Origin: Propionibacteriaceae bacterium
Lineage (GTDB): Bacteria; Actinomycetota; Actinomycetes; Propionibacteriales; Propionibacteriaceae
Reading direction: 5' to 3'
Length of the DNA: 64,000 nucleotides
NCBI GenBank assembly: GCA_031261485.1
Contig: JAISJO010000102.1
Coordinates: forward strand, 1-64,000
Translations under genes and position numbers: made by a program
Shown: one piece after another, positions 63,428-64,000 of the stretch
Layout: every line of letters starts with the position of its first letter
How positions within the stretch are numbered: position 1 is the first letter of the stretch
Notes under the pieces: generated by a model
Databases searched by the model: none
What the model saw: only the letters and a program-made list of their open reading frames with translations
What the model was told of the DNA's origin: nothing

Positions 63428-64000
63428 ATGACAACCGACGCAACGACCACGCAGAAGCCTCCTCGGATCACCAGGACCGACTTCGTGCCGCACCTGCGCG
63501 GCTACGTTGGCGACCATCTTGTCGTGGACACGTCGGCCGCAGTGGTGGTCTCCGAACCACGCAAGGCTGTCGGCTTTTTCGCTGTGCCTAAGGGTGACGT
63601 ACACCAAGAGTTCCTGTCTCAAGCCAGCGAAACCCCGAGACTACACCCCGGCGCCAACCAGTATTTCGACCTCCAAACAGACAATGACGTACGCCCACTC
63701 GCCGCCTGGTCATACGAAATCGACGGACTGGCCGGATACCTGGGGCTGCGCTTTGACGCCTTCGACAAGTTCCTGGAAGAAGACGAAGAAGTTCATGTAC
63801 ATCCGCGAGACTCGCGGCACCGCGTCGATGCGATCCGTAGTTCCCGACGTGTCGTCGTCCGTTATCAAGGCGAGATTCTGGCGGATTCACACTCCCCCGT
63901 GGCCCTCTTTGAAGGCGGCCTGCCCATCCGCTGGTATCTGCCCGAGGCCGACATTCGCCTCGACAAACTCGTCAAGGTAAGTTTGCACACCGGCTGCCCG
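63428..64000 (+). CDS. DUF427 family protein, cut by the window end
   Basis: The frame starts at ATG 63428 and stays open to the end (191 codons). The opening is MTTDATTTQKPPRITRTDFV. Two related halves are visible: VVVSEPRKAVGFFAVPKGDV... and VVVRYQGEILADSHSPVALFEGGLPIRWYLPEADIRLDKLVKVSLHTGCP. The second is the DUF427 core, which normally continues C-P-Y-K-G. Function of the family is unknown. No ribosome binding site; TAGCCT 7-12 bp upstream might be a -10, suggesting a leaderless start. Confidence 0.85.
   Translation, partial: MTTDATTTQKPPRITRTDFVPHLRGYVGDHLVVDTSAAVVVSEPRKAVGFFAVPKGDVHQEFLSQASETPRLHPGANQYFDLQTDNDVRPLAAWSYEIDGLAGYLGLRFDAFDKFLEEDEEVHVHPRDSRHRVDAIRSSRRVVVRYQGEILADSHSPVALFEGGLPIRWYLPEADIRLDKLVKVSLHTGCP

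Overview
The window is a stretch of chromosome from a high-GC Gram-positive bacterium (Actinomycetota). The evidence is gyrB followed directly by gyrA, then a DUF3566 membrane protein and tRNA-Ile(GAT). An actinobacterial-type Tad pilus operon, a SAF-domain (CpaB-like) pilus protein, and sugar ABC importers of the kind that borrow a shared ATPase agree with this. Genus and family cannot be fixed from what is visible.

Layout. 0-3.1 kb: membrane proteins (a DUF4173-like protein, a DUF2975-like protein and a small XRE regulator) on the minus strand. 3.2-6.3 kb: an ECF sigma factor translationally coupled to a membrane-anchored, secreted beta-propeller protein that probably acts as anti-sigma or sensor. 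6.4-12.9 kb: a nine-gene Tad (Flp) pilus operon on the minus strand, including a 56-residue Flp pilin. 13.1-19.2 kb: a small acidic protein, gyrB, gyrA and the DUF3566 gene. 19.27-19.61 kb: tRNA-Ile, followed at once by a strongly structured region that I propose is a non-coding RNA.

19.7-54.5 kb is a carbohydrate-utilisation region with three ABC importer sets, each lacking its own ATPase. Cluster A (19.7-27.6 kb, minus): GH31, GH15, binding protein, two permeases and a ROK regulator, probably for alpha-glucosides. Cluster B (28.0-34.9 kb): LacI regulator, binding protein, two permeases and a GH3 beta-glycosidase. Next come an AbiE toxin-antitoxin pair with a frameshifted toxin, and a secreted lipoprotein with a carbohydrate-binding-like domain and a helical-barrel domain. 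Cluster C (38.9-54.5 kb): two GH78 alpha-L-rhamnosidases, a PfkB kinase, a mannitol-1-phosphate-dehydrogenase-like enzyme, an importer, a LacI regulator, a stand-alone LuxR-type HTH protein, an SGNH esterase, an MFS transporter and an unusual RpiB-like isomerase. Cluster C appears to be wired as a two-tier circuit. Twin LacI operators precede the small HTH gene, and a 16-bp palindromic motif lies about 40 bp upstream of similar -10 boxes at two cluster promoters, with a weaker third case.

54.6-64 kb holds a DUF2867 gene interrupted by an in-frame amber codon, a NarL-type two-component system, a PPOX-like protein, an ATC-hydrolase-like protein, an AAA ATPase/DUF4143 protein, a Phd-VapC-like toxin-antitoxin pair, a methyltransferase, an IclR regulator and a DUF427 gene cut by the window end.

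Main points for a second look: the structured RNA after tRNA-Ile; the two-tier regulatory circuit of cluster C; direct-repeat arrays with a 23-bp period at three separate places (abiE, the AAA/DUF4143 gene, and an orphan array at 38.76 kb); the rhamnoside/polyol-phosphate gene set with an RpiB homologue lacking canonical active-site histidines; and the sigma factor/beta-propeller pair.
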